Source of the DNA: JBAWAP01 sp049589355
GTDB taxonomy: Bacteria > Chloroflexota > Anaerolineae > VGOG01
Assembly (NCBI GenBank): GCA_049589355.1
Contig: JBAWAP010000284.1
Coordinates: 1 to 12,886, forward strand
Reading direction: 5' to 3'
DNA length: 12,886 nt
Shown: piece after piece, positions 1-6,625 of the stretch
Numbering within the stretch: position 1 is the first letter of the stretch
How the letters are laid out: each line of letters begins with the position of its first letter
The notes under the pieces: model-generated
Databases searched by the model: none
What the model saw: the letters and a program-made list of their open reading frames with translations, nothing else
Told to the model about the DNA's origin: nothing
Position numbers and translations under genes: made by a program

Positions 1-106
1 CGAGCGCCGGTTGAGTAGCGAAGCGTATCGAAACCAAGCGAGCGGCTCCACAGACACCCCGCTTGGCCTCGATACGTCGCTTCGCTCCTACTCGGCCGGC
101 GCTTCG
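1..106. repeat. Long imperfect palindrome at left edge
   Basis: Bases 1-40 and 60-106 are reverse complements with a few mismatches and short indels, around a 19-base loop. The shared core includes GCGCCGG, GAGTAG, GCGAAGCG, GTATCGA and CCAAGCG. This is a REP/MITE-like hairpin element of the sort dispersed in intergenic DNA. It may extend left of the window. It lies just downstream of the toxin gene stop, so it could also act as an RNA 3' stabiliser or terminator for the minus-strand pair, but no T-tract is seen. Confidence 0.8.
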
Positions 107-112
107 TAAGAA

Positions 113-496
113 TCATGTAATGCACCCTTCCCCACCTATTGGCAGATGTCGAACCCGCACTCGGCCCTGATCGAAGACGACGACACTGCCTGCCCTCAGT
201 GGGGCCTCGAGTTGAGGCAAGTTTGCTAACAGTAGCCGAACCTGGCTAGCTGGCTGGTGCGTGACACGGCGCAAGAGAACCACAGAAGGTTTCCTCTCCC
301 GCCGCAGGGCGAGGATAGTGCCAAAGTCAGTATCGGCCGAGAGCAAGATTCGATCCTCTCGCGCAGCTTGTTCGATGATAACTTCGTCCGATGCCGCTTG
401 CAGACCGTATTGGCGCACGTGCACCGCGTCATGGCCGGCCTGGCGCAGCCCCTCGGCCAGGACTGGAGAAAGCGCGTTATCTACCAGGAATCTCAT
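113..496 (-). CDS. DUF5615 family PIN-like protein, probable toxin of a type II toxin-antitoxin pair
   Basis: This 127-residue protein has the layout of the DUF5615/Mut7-C-like PIN-fold family. The N-terminal strand is MRFLVDN with acidic D6. A central SDEVI carries D37 and E38. The LLSADTDFG motif carries D55 and D57. These acidic residues match the metal-binding cluster of PIN-like ribonucleases, so the likely activity is RNA cleavage in the cytoplasm. It starts with an ATGA overlap on the stop of the upstream DUF433 gene, typical of coupled translation in a toxin-antitoxin operon. Its length is normal for the family and no damage is visible. The family call is firm. Toxicity and RNase activity are inferred from the family and the pairing. 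Confidence 0.85.
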   Translation of the reverse strand: MRFLVDNALSPVLAEGLRQAGHDAVHVRQYGLQAASDEVIIEQAAREDRILLSADTDFGTILALRRERKPSVVLLRRVTHQPASQVRLLLANLPQLEAPLRAGSVVVFDQGRVRVRHLPIGGEGCIT

Positions 497-723
497 GAGG
501 CCGCAACCAGGGGGAGCGCCCGCTCTTGAAGGGCTTCGGCAGCATACCGCAAAGCTTCCTGGATATCCTCCAACTCTAGGTCGGGGTATGCTTCCAGAAT
601 CTCTGCCTCTGTCATGCCCTCAGCAATCATACTTACCACCGTACCCACCGGGATACGCAGGCCCCGAATGCAGGGCACACCTCCCATCTGGTGGGCATCA
701 ACGGTGATTCTAGTGAATCTCAT
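493..723 (-). CDS. DUF433 family antitoxin
   Basis: This 76-residue protein carries the DUF433 signature: GGVPCIRGLRIPVGTVV (residues 14-30), then EAEILEAYPDLELEDIQEAL (39-58), a small winged-helix-like DNA-binding fold. DUF433 proteins are regularly encoded just upstream of DUF5615 PIN-like proteins and are taken to be their antitoxin and autorepressor. I chose the ATG at 723 rather than the in-frame ATG at 741. An AGGGAGGT ribosome-binding site lies about 6 bases before 723, and homology begins at MRFTRITVD. The stop overlaps the toxin start by four bases. A TATAAT box on the minus strand (748-743) fits a promoter directly upstream. Confidence 0.85.
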   Translation of the reverse strand: MRFTRITVDAHQMGGVPCIRGLRIPVGTVVSMIAEGMTEAEILEAYPDLELEDIQEALRYAAEALQERALPLVAAS

Positions 724-742
724 AAGAACCTCCCTGAACAAT

Positions 743-770
743 ATTATACCAGCTTCTGTACCAGACGCAA
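743..770 (-). promoter_or_regulatory. Putative promoter of the toxin-antitoxin pair
   Basis: Read on the minus strand, a perfect TATAAT (748-743) is preceded at 16 bases by TTGCGT (770-765), a weak -35. The -35 lies inside the left copy of the 11-bp target duplication of the neighbouring MITE-like element. This is a sequence match only. Confidence 0.5.
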
Positions 771-945
771 CTTAGGGCAATCGCAAACTCTGTAAAATTG
801 GCCCCAAAGTGGGAAACACCGTGTGAGGAATGGCAGAAACAACGTGAGAATTCCCGCTTTGGTAGGGTGTAGGTGGGCAAGAAGTAACTTAAGAGCCCCT
901 GATGTGGGTGAGATAGAAAGAATGCGATTGCCCTAGACGCAACTT
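763..945. mobile_element. MITE-like element with 12-bp terminal inverted repeats and 11-bp target duplication
   Basis: AGGGCAATCGCA (774-785) is the exact reverse complement of TGCGATTGCCCT (923-934). The identical 11-mer AGACGCAACTT flanks both sides (763-773 and 935-945). The 161-bp interior has no plausible gene, so this is a non-autonomous miniature element moved by a transposase encoded elsewhere. The boundary is slightly ambiguous: it can also be parsed as a 13-bp inverted repeat starting with T and a 9-bp duplication. An 11-bp duplication would fit IS4-type transposases, but I cannot name the parent element. The perfect duplication suggests a fairly recent insertion. Confidence 0.88.
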
Positions 946-972
946 GATTTCCCTCCGGTTTTGTGCCATAAT
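944..972 (+). promoter_or_regulatory. Putative sigma-70 promoter of the dehydratase operon
   Basis: TTGATT (944-949) and CATAAT (967-972) are separated by 17 bases, and the first gene starts 37 bases further on. The first two bases of the -35 box come from the right target-duplication copy of the MITE-like element. Confidence 0.55.
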
Positions 973-1009
973 ACCCAGGCTGCAAATCCTCTTAACGAAG
1001 GTAACCCAC

Positions 1010-2266
1010 ATGGCTGCCAACCACCGAAGGTTGATGGAAATCCTTGGCACTTTCACAGAGACCCAAGAGACCCCCTACACCAACTGGCCCGACCGTTACC
1101 CTCGCCATCGAGTCATGGGCTATTTCTGTACTTATGTCCCTGAGGAGATCATTCACGCCGCTGGCTTTGTCCCAGTGCGCATCCGCTCCAGCAGTGAAGC
1201 CCCCAGCCGCGCTGAGGCTCATCTGCAGAGCTACACCTGCGCCCTCTGTCGCAGCGCGTTGGACCAAGCCCTGCGCGGCGATCTCAGCTTCCTGCGGGGT
1301 GTGGTCTTTCCCCACACCTGCGACACCATCCAAGCCCTGACCGACATCTGGCGAATGAGCTTTCGCGACCTCTACGTGGAAACCATCGTCCAGCCGGTGA
1401 ACCTCTCTTCCCCCAGCACCCGGCCCTATCTCATCGCCGAACTGCAACGCTTTCGCCACTCCCTGGAAGAGCTCATCGGTCAGGAGGTAAGCAATCAGGC
1501 CATCAGGGCAAGCATCGAGCTGTACAACGAGAAGCGACGCCTTCTGGCCCGACTGTACGATCTCCGCGACCGGCTCACCGCGCCTGAGCTCTTCGCCGCC
1601 ACCAGCGCGGGTTTTATCATGCCCCAGCAGGAGTATAACCAGCTTCTTGGCGAACTGGTCGAGCTCCTGGCTGAAGAAGGGGTAAGCATTCCCCCCTCCC
1701 TCCCAGGGAGGGGTTGGGGGAGGGTGGATCCCCACAAACCAAGATTTAAGGGACCTCGCCTTATCCTCGTCGGTGCCGTCCTGGATGATCCAGTTGTCCT
1801 GAACATCATCGAGCAACTGGGCGCTCGGATTGTGGGGGACGACCTCTGCACGGGCAGCCGCTACTTCGCTCAACCCGTCGAGGCCGATGGCGATCCCATC
1901 GCCGCCCTGGCCGATCGTTACCTCAATCGCCTGCCCTGCCCGGCCAAGTACCATCCCGACCACGAGCAAGGCGAACATCTGCTGAAGCTGGTCAACGAGG
2001 CAAAAGCCGACGGCGTCGTTTTCGTCCTGCAGAAGTTCTGCGACCCCCATGCCTTCGACTACGCCATAGTCAAAAAGAAGCTCGATGCCGCAGCCGTGCC
2101 CCACCTGCGCCTGGAGATAGAACATGCACCTGCTGCCGACCAATGGCGCACCCGCCTGCAAGCATTCTTGGAAGTCATCTGTCATTGCGAGCGGAGCGAA
2201 GCAATCTCCGAGATACAATTGCTGTCAATGGCGGAGATTGCTTCGTCGCTCCGCTCCTCGCAATGA
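1010..2266 (+). CDS. 2-hydroxyacyl-CoA dehydratase / benzoyl-CoA reductase-type subunit (HGD-D family)
   Basis: This 418-residue protein belongs to the 2-hydroxyglutaryl-CoA dehydratase D-component family. Members are [4Fe-4S] subunits of 2-hydroxyacyl-CoA dehydratases or ATP-dependent aryl-CoA reductases, acting in strictly anaerobic cytoplasmic radical chemistry. Family landmarks are GYFCTYVPEEIIHAAGFVPVRI (C40), YTCALCRSAL (C77, C80), FPHTCDTIQAL (C104), GDDLCTGSRYF (C280) and LQKFCDPHAFDY (C344). The ATG at 1010 follows GAAGGT and matches the family N-terminus; a longer in-frame start at 944 is rejected. Two pieces are repeat-derived: a PPSLPGRGWGRV insert (about residues 228-239), and the last 28 residues, beginning CHCERSEAIS, which are translated from a palindromic repeat. 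The partner subunit follows. No activator ATPase (HgdC/BadF type) is in the window, and the substrate cannot be told. Confidence 0.88.
   Translation: MAANHRRLMEILGTFTETQETPYTNWPDRYPRHRVMGYFCTYVPEEIIHAAGFVPVRIRSSSEAPSRAEAHLQSYTCALCRSALDQALRGDLSFLRGVVFPHTCDTIQALTDIWRMSFRDLYVETIVQPVNLSSPSTRPYLIAELQRFRHSLEELIGQEVSNQAIRASIELYNEKRRLLARLYDLRDRLTAPELFAATSAGFIMPQQEYNQLLGELVELLAEEGVSIPPSLPGRGWGRVDPHKPRFKGPRLILVGAVLDDPVVLNIIEQLGARIVGDDLCTGSRYFAQPVEADGDPIAALADRYLNRLPCPAKYHPDHEQGEHLLKLVNEAKADGVVFVLQKFCDPHAFDYAIVKKKLDAAAVPHLRLEIEHAPAADQWRTRLQAFLEVICHCERSEAISEIQLLSMAEIASSLRSSQ
1691..1724. repeat. GC-rich palindromic repeat inserted in frame in the dehydratase gene
   Basis: A C/T-rich run (CCCCCCTCCCTCCC) is followed by its G-rich complement (AGGGAGGGG...GGGGGAGGG). 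It encodes PPSLPGRGWGRV between conserved parts of the dehydratase without breaking the frame. The same style of repeat recurs at 4937-4985, 5360-5413 and 5467-5506. Confidence 0.75.
2181..2266. repeat. REP-like palindrome forming the 3' end of the first dehydratase gene
   Basis: The left arm 2181-2210 (GTCATTGCGA, GCGGAGCG, AAGCAATCTCCG) pairs with 2232-2266, which has two 3-base additions. The hairpin supplies the last 28 codons and the TGA of the upstream gene. Peptides of the CHCERSEAIS type are a known by-product of a widespread dispersed bacterial repeat. The stem sits just before the next gene's ribosome-binding site and could affect mRNA stability or coupling. Confidence 0.88.
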
Positions 2267-2289
2267 CACTCAACATCGTCGAGGTATCC

Positions 2290-3555
2290 ATGACCAGAAA
2301 GTACAAGAAGCTGCGCACCGCCAAAGACCTCAACAAGCTGATGACCCGCTATTACACCAAGAGCAGGATCATCGGCAGGCTCAAGCCGATGGCCTGGGTG
2401 ACCAGCGGCGCTCCCATTGAGATCCTGGTAGCTATGGGCATCGCCTCGGTTTATCCAGAGAACTACGGGGCCCTCTGTGGAGCCAGAAAAGTAGCCACCT
2501 CCCTGTGCCAGGTGGCCGAGGCCCAGGGCTATTCTCAGGACCTCTGCTCTTATGCGCGGAGCCACATCGGCTCGGTGCTGGACAGGCGAGAGGCACCCCT
2601 GGGTGGCCTCCCCAAGCCCGACCTCCTGGTGGCCTGTAATAACATCTGCGGCACAGCCCTGAAGTGGTACCAGGCCTTGGCCCAATACTACGACGTCCCT
2701 CTCTTCATCCTGGATACCCCTTTCATCCACGGTCCCCAGATGGAAGAACACGCCGTCCAGTACGTGGCCGCCCAATTGGAGGAATTCATCGTCTGGCTAG
2801 AAAAACACACCGGACGCAAACTGAAACAGAAGAGGTTAATGGAGACCCTGGAGTTATCCAATCGCGCCGTCGGCCTTTGGCGGGAGATTCGAGAGCTCTG
2901 CCAAGCCAGGCCCTCACCCCTCAATGCTCCCGACCTCTTCGTCAACATGGCCCCCATCGTCGTGCTACGAGGTACGAAGGAAGCAGTGAAGTTCTACGAG
3001 AAGCTCAAGGCAGAGGTGGAGCAAAGGGTGGAGGAGGGAATAGGCGCTATCCCTGAGGAGCGCTACCGGCTGCTATGGGACAACATCGCCATCTGGTACC
3101 GTCTCTACCGCTTCTTCGGCTACTTCGTTGATCTCGGGGCCTGTTTTGTGGTGGACACCTACACCAACGCCTGGTCCACCTCAGTTGACTTGGGTGAACC
3201 CATCGAGGGTCTGGCCCGCACCTACACCTCGGTCTACATCAACCAGAGTCTGCAAGCCAGAGCTGAGGTCATGGTTGATTTAGCGGAGCGCTTTCAAGTA
3301 GACGGCATCGTCCTCCACTCCAACCGCAGTTGCAAGCCCTACTCGTTGGGCCAGTACGACCTTCGGCGCATCGTCTCCGAGCGCACGGGAAAGCCCGGCC
3401 TGGTTTTGGAGGCCGACATGTGCGACACCCGCGCCTACGCCGAGGAGCCATTGAAGACCAGGATCCAGGCGTTTATAGAGACGCTAGCAGCGCAAAAATC
3501 TGGGAGTTGGAAGTTGGAAGTTGGAAATGACTTGGTTAACCAGGAAAATCGTTGA
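2290..3555 (+). CDS. 2-hydroxyacyl-CoA dehydratase / benzoyl-CoA reductase-type partner subunit
   Basis: This 421-residue protein is a second HGD-D family subunit and almost certainly the heterodimer partner of the preceding protein. Landmarks are AWVTSGAPIEILVAMG (residues 35-50), YGALCGARK (C63), LLVACNNICGTALKWY (C116, C120), LDTPFIHG, GIVLHSNRSCKPYSLGQYDL (C348) and VLEADMCDTRAY (C378). The NRSCKPYS and EADMCD cysteines are typical cluster-binding positions of this family. The chosen ATG (2290) has GAGGT four bases upstream. An alternative ATG at 2263 overlaps the previous stop as ATGA but lies in repeat DNA without a ribosome-binding site. The C-terminus (GSWKLEVGNDLVNQENR) is built from a 7-base tandem repeat and runs into the next gene by about 29 bases. 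The substrate is unknown. Confidence 0.88.
   Translation: MTRKYKKLRTAKDLNKLMTRYYTKSRIIGRLKPMAWVTSGAPIEILVAMGIASVYPENYGALCGARKVATSLCQVAEAQGYSQDLCSYARSHIGSVLDRREAPLGGLPKPDLLVACNNICGTALKWYQALAQYYDVPLFILDTPFIHGPQMEEHAVQYVAAQLEEFIVWLEKHTGRKLKQKRLMETLELSNRAVGLWREIRELCQARPSPLNAPDLFVNMAPIVVLRGTKEAVKFYEKLKAEVEQRVEEGIGAIPEERYRLLWDNIAIWYRLYRFFGYFVDLGACFVVDTYTNAWSTSVDLGEPIEGLARTYTSVYINQSLQARAEVMVDLAERFQVDGIVLHSNRSCKPYSLGQYDLRRIVSERTGKPGLVLEADMCDTRAYAEEPLKTRIQAFIETLAAQKSGSWKLEVGNDLVNQENR
3505..3525. repeat. Three perfect 7-base tandem repeats (AGTTGGA) at a gene junction
   Basis: AGTTGGA occurs three times in a row. It encodes SWKLEVG at the C-terminus of the second dehydratase subunit. It also supplies GGAAG, the only ribosome-binding-site-like sequence (3516-3520) before the ATG at 3527. 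A change in copy number would shift the upstream gene's tail frame. Confidence 0.85.
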
Positions 3556-5320
3556 CCTCTTCAACGCCTTAGCCAACTTCTACTATTCGCGGAAGTATGC
3601 GGCTATCGCCGAGAGAATGGGGCTGGAAGAGAGCCAGGTCAACGCTCAGAAACGGGGTTTCATCGTCCTCCAGATAGATGGTCTAGCCTACGACCATCTA
3701 CGTGAAGCCATAGCCAAAGGCCATGCCCCACATATAAAGCGCCTGCTGGAGAAGAAGGCCCTCAAGCTGGCCCGCTGGCGTTGCGGCCTGCCCAGCACCA
3801 CCCCCGCCGCGCAGGCAGGCATCATGTTTGGCAACAACTTCGACATCCCCGCCTTCCGCTGGTACGAGAAGGAAAGCAACACCTCGATGGTCTGCAAGCT
3901 CCCTGGCCTGGTCAAGACTATGCAAGACCGCATCTCGATCGGCCGGCAGGGCATCCTGCGGGGTGGCTCCAGCTACGTGAACATGTTCGATGGCGACGCC
4001 AGGCTCTCCCTCTTCACCCTGAGCGCCATCCACAGCCAGCGCTTCTTCGAAAGCGTGCGAGGCATGGGGTTCCTGCTTCTATTCCTGCTCAGTCCCCTGC
4101 GGGTGCTACGAGTGATCGTGCTTTCCCTGTGGGGGTATCTCGTTGACTTGGGCAGACGGTTCGTCGCCCTTTTTGTGCCTGGTTACCACCAGCCCTTCAA
4201 CGTCCTATCCCCATTTCTGCAGATCATCACCAACGTCGTCTTCCGGGAGATACAGACTTTCGCCTGTCTGCTGGACATTTACCGCGGCATGCCATCTATC
4301 TATACCAACTACTATAGCTACGACGAGGTCGCTCACCACTACAAGATAGGCAGTGCGGAAGCCTTCAAAGCTCTACGGGGTATAGACAACCAGATCAAAC
4401 AGATTGACCGTATGAGGACCCAGTACCGAAGGCGGCACTACGACTTATACATCCTCTCGGACCACGGCCTGACTCCTTCTATCCCTTTCAGAAAGGCTTA
4501 CGGTTACACCCTGGGCCAATACATCGCTGAGCAGATGGGCGAAGGCGTCTTCACCGACGAGCGTGGAGGCGACGAGAGGCCGTCGGCGGCCCAAGCTCTG
4601 TTCCTGCTGGAGGAGCTAAAGGGAATAGAAGCCCGGCTCTCTGAACGAGGCGCAAGCCTGGTGCAGGCCGCCTACCGTTTCGTGGACAAGAGGCTGATTG
4701 TGGACGACGAAGACGCCTCCTGGGACCTCAGCAAAAGGGGCGACATCGTGGTGCGAAATTCCGGCTCTCTGTCGCACGTCTATTTCAACGTCACCCCCCG
4801 GCCAATGAACCTGAGCGAAATCGCCCTCCTCTACCCCCACTTGCTCAACCGGCTCATCGTCCACGAAGGCCTTGGCCTGGTAGTAGGGCGCGAAGAGGGA
4901 GAGACAGTCATCGTAAGTAAAGATGGAACCTTGACTCTCCCCCCCCATCCCCCCCCATCTGGGGGGGGTAAGGGGGGGGGGGAGGTTCGCGGCCAAAATC
5001 CTCTGTTTTCCCTTCCGGAACCCGAACTCGCCGCGAGTCAGTTGCACCAGTTGGCCTCGTTCCCTCACAGTGGCGATATCATCATCTTCGGCGCCTGGCG
5101 CGAGGACGGAGAGGTGGTTTGCTTCGAGGATCAGGTGGCCAGCCACGGCGGATTGGGTGGCCCGCAGGACTACCCTTTCATCATGTACCCTGGCGAGCTA
5201 AACCTGGATCTGGAGGAGGTGACCAACGCCAGGGACCTGTACCCTCACTTCGCCGCTTACCTCGACAGGGTAATGAGTAATGAGGCAACGAGGCAACGAG
5301 GCAACGAAGAGAGAGGTTGA
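3527..5320 (+). CDS. Alkaline phosphatase superfamily protein (type I phosphodiesterase/nucleotide pyrophosphatase-like)
   Basis: This 597-residue protein retains the two-metal active site of the superfamily: D51 in VLQIDGLAYDHL, the probable nucleophile T92 in GLPSTTPAAQAGIMFG, D266 and H270 in YSYDEVAHHYK, D312 and H313 in YILSDHGL, and H540 in VASHGGLGGPQDYP. It should hydrolyse a phosphate mono- or diester; the substrate is unknown. A hydrophobic stretch at about 180-206 (GFLLLFLLSP...VIVLSLWGYLV) could be one or two membrane segments, so the protein may be membrane-attached. The ATG at 3527 is preferred over a TTG at 3521. It overlaps the dehydratase gene, which implies coupling. Residues about 470-488 come from a C/G-tract palindrome, and the end (NEATRQRGNEERG) comes from an 8-base tandem repeat. 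Its link to the dehydratase is unclear. Confidence 0.8.
   Translation: MTWLTRKIVDLFNALANFYYSRKYAAIAERMGLEESQVNAQKRGFIVLQIDGLAYDHLREAIAKGHAPHIKRLLEKKALKLARWRCGLPSTTPAAQAGIMFGNNFDIPAFRWYEKESNTSMVCKLPGLVKTMQDRISIGRQGILRGGSSYVNMFDGDARLSLFTLSAIHSQRFFESVRGMGFLLLFLLSPLRVLRVIVLSLWGYLVDLGRRFVALFVPGYHQPFNVLSPFLQIITNVVFREIQTFACLLDIYRGMPSIYTNYYSYDEVAHHYKIGSAEAFKALRGIDNQIKQIDRMRTQYRRRHYDLYILSDHGLTPSIPFRKAYGYTLGQYIAEQMGEGVFTDERGGDERPSAAQALFLLEELKGIEARLSERGASLVQAAYRFVDKRLIVDDEDASWDLSKRGDIVVRNSGSLSHVYFNVTPRPMNLSEIALLYPHLLNRLIVHEGLGLVVGREEGETVIVSKDGTLTLPPHPPPSGGGKGGGEVRGQNPLFSLPEPELAASQLHQLASFPHSGDIIIFGAWREDGEVVCFEDQVASHGGLGGPQDYPFIMYPGELNLDLEEVTNARDLYPHFAAYLDRVMSNEATRQRGNEERG
4937..4985. repeat. C/G-tract palindrome inside the phosphodiesterase gene, with an 11-base G run
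   Basis: Two C8 runs (4939-4946 and 4949-4956) face a G8 run (4961-4968) and a G11 run (4972-4982). The block is translated in frame as LPPHPPPSGGGKGGGEV. The long homopolymers are prone to slippage in replication and in sequencing. The frame is open as given. Confidence 0.85.
5282..5305. repeat. Three perfect 8-base tandem repeats (GAGGCAAC)
   Basis: GAGGCAAC occurs three times directly in tandem and encodes the NEATRQRGNE tail of the phosphodiesterase, just before its stop at 5318-5320. Confidence 0.9.
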
Positions 5321-5322
5321 GC

Positions 5323-5351
5323 TTGACGCCGTTAGCTATCCAACGTATAAT
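5323..5351 (+). promoter_or_regulatory. Strong sigma-70-like promoter of the serine operon
   Basis: TTGACG (5323-5328) is followed by a 17-base spacer and a perfect TATAAT (5346-5351), five of six and six of six matches to consensus. It lies three bases after the phosphodiesterase stop and points to the aminotransferase gene. A transcript starting near 5358 would have a leader of about 190 bases, occupied by two palindromic repeats. I see no recognisable riboswitch or T-box in the leader. Confidence 0.75.
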
Positions 5352-5359
5352 ACCGAGTG

Positions 5360-5413
5360 CAACCGTCCACTCCCTCTCCCTGCTAGGGAGAGGGCAGGGG
5401 TGAGGGTGGGTTG
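5360..5413. repeat. Palindromic repeat in the serine operon leader (copy 1)
   Basis: CAACC...TCCCTCTCCCT and AGGGAGAGGG...GGGTGGGTTG form an imperfect hairpin with CAACC/GGTTG ends. It is of the same style as the C/T-G/A palindromes inserted in the genes at 1691 and 4937. Confidence 0.75.
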
Positions 5414-5466
5414 TCGCCAACGAAAACAAGCATGCAACCAGAGACCGCCTGTCTGTAATGCCAGCA

Positions 5467-5506
5467 TTCACCCTCCCCCAGCCCCTCCCTGAAAGGGCGG
5501 GGTGAA
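5467..5506. repeat. Palindromic repeat in the serine operon leader (copy 2)
   Basis: TTCACCCTCCCCC...CCCTCCCT pairs imperfectly with AGGGCGGGGTGAA around a GAA loop. Together with copy 1 it lies between two copies of the 9-mer ATACCGAGT (5350-5358 and 5514-5522). Confidence 0.7.
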
Positions 5507-5551
5507 CGCTTGTATACCGAGTAACAGAGCATAGATTCAAGGAGGCAAACG

Positions 5552-6622
5552 ATGTACAAGAAGCTCTTTATCCCTGGTCCAACCCACGTGAGGGACGAGA
5601 TCCTGCAGGAGATGGCCACACCTATGATCGGCCATCGCGGTAAGGAGTACGCGGACCTCCAGGCCGAAGTGACACCCAAGGTGCAAAAATTGCTCTACAC
5701 CGAGAACGCGGTTTTTCTTTTTGCCTCATCCTCTTCGGGCGTCATGGAAGGGGCAGTGCGGAATTGCGTCCGGGATGGCAGGAAAGTGCTGTCTACCATC
5801 AACGGCGCCTTTGCCGAACGCTGGCACGAGATGATCCTGGCCAATGGCAAGGAGGCCGATGTCCTGGAGGTGGAATGGGGCAAAGCCATCACTCCGGAAC
5901 TGGTCGAGGCCAAGCTGTCCAGCGGCCAGTACGACGCCATGACCCTGACGCACAACGAGAGCTCTACCGGCGTGATGAACAACCTCTATGAGATCGCTGA
6001 GGTCATGAAGAAATATCCCGACGTCTGCTGGCTGGTGGATGCGGTCAGTTCCATGGGTGGAGCGAAGATCGAGGTAGACAAGCTGGGCATAGACGTTTGC
6101 ATCGCTGGCGTGCAGAAAGCCTTCGCCCTGCCGCCTGGCCTCGCCGTGTGCTCGGTCAGCCAGAAGGCCTTCGACCGAGCCAAAGAGGTGAAGAATCGAG
6201 GCTGGTATTTCGACTTCCACCTCATGCTCAAGTACTACCAGAGGAACCAAACCCCGGCCACGCCGTCAATTAGCCACATCTTCGCCCTGAACAAGCAAAT
6301 GGACGACATCCTGGCTGAGGGGCTGGAGGCACGTTTTCAGCGACACATTGAGATGGCCGAGTTCACCCGCGATTGGGCCCGCCGCCACTTTGCCCTCTAC
6401 GCCGACGAGCGCTACCTTTCCAACACCCTCACGGCCATCACAAACACCAGGGGCCTCAGCGTGCCCGAGCTGAACAAAGCCCTGGCCGAGCACGGAGCCG
6501 TGATCGGCGATGGCTATGGCAGGCTAAAAGGGCAAATCTTCCGCATCGCCCACATGGGCGACCTCACCATGAACGACATGCGCTGGGTCACCGGCCTGAT
6601 TGAAGAAATTTGGAATCTGTAG
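5552..6622 (+). CDS. Class V PLP-dependent aminotransferase, probable phosphoserine (or serine/alanine-glyoxylate) aminotransferase
   Basis: This 356-residue fold-type I aminotransferase has all expected residues: the N-terminal FIPGPTHVRDEIL, the GHRGKEY segment, phosphate-loop ASSSSGVMEGAVRN (59-72), LTHNESSTG (132-140), LVDAVSSMGG with D163 contacting the pyridine nitrogen, the Schiff-base lysine K189 in GVQKAFALPPG, TPATPSISHIFAL (234-246) and R331 in FRIAHMGD. AGGAGG lies eight bases before the ATG. The closest named group is alanine/serine-glyoxylate aminotransferase. In Thermotoga and several archaea, such proteins encoded beside SerA act as phosphoserine aminotransferases. Because serA is the next gene, I infer conversion of 3-phosphohydroxypyruvate and glutamate to O-phosphoserine. 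Fold and cofactor are firm; the substrate is an inference. Confidence 0.88.
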   Translation: MYKKLFIPGPTHVRDEILQEMATPMIGHRGKEYADLQAEVTPKVQKLLYTENAVFLFASSSSGVMEGAVRNCVRDGRKVLSTINGAFAERWHEMILANGKEADVLEVEWGKAITPELVEAKLSSGQYDAMTLTHNESSTGVMNNLYEIAEVMKKYPDVCWLVDAVSSMGGAKIEVDKLGIDVCIAGVQKAFALPPGLAVCSVSQKAFDRAKEVKNRGWYFDFHLMLKYYQRNQTPATPSISHIFALNKQMDDILAEGLEARFQRHIEMAEFTRDWARRHFALYADERYLSNTLTAITNTRGLSVPELNKALAEHGAVIGDGYGRLKGQIFRIAHMGDLTMNDMRWVTGLIEEIWNL

Positions 6623-6625
6623 CTC

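Noticed and set aside
944..1009. Upstream start (944) for the first dehydratase subunit
   Set aside because: It would overlap the predicted promoter and add residues unlike the family; ATG 1010 has a ribosome-binding site and matches the usual N-terminus.
992..2218. 408-codon open frame on the minus strand opposite the first dehydratase gene
   Set aside because: It is the antisense of a confidently identified gene, reads no known motif and has no ribosome-binding site.
4937..4985. Frameshift or pseudogene in the phosphodiesterase gene
   Set aside because: The frame stays open on both sides and the downstream active-site histidine is intact.
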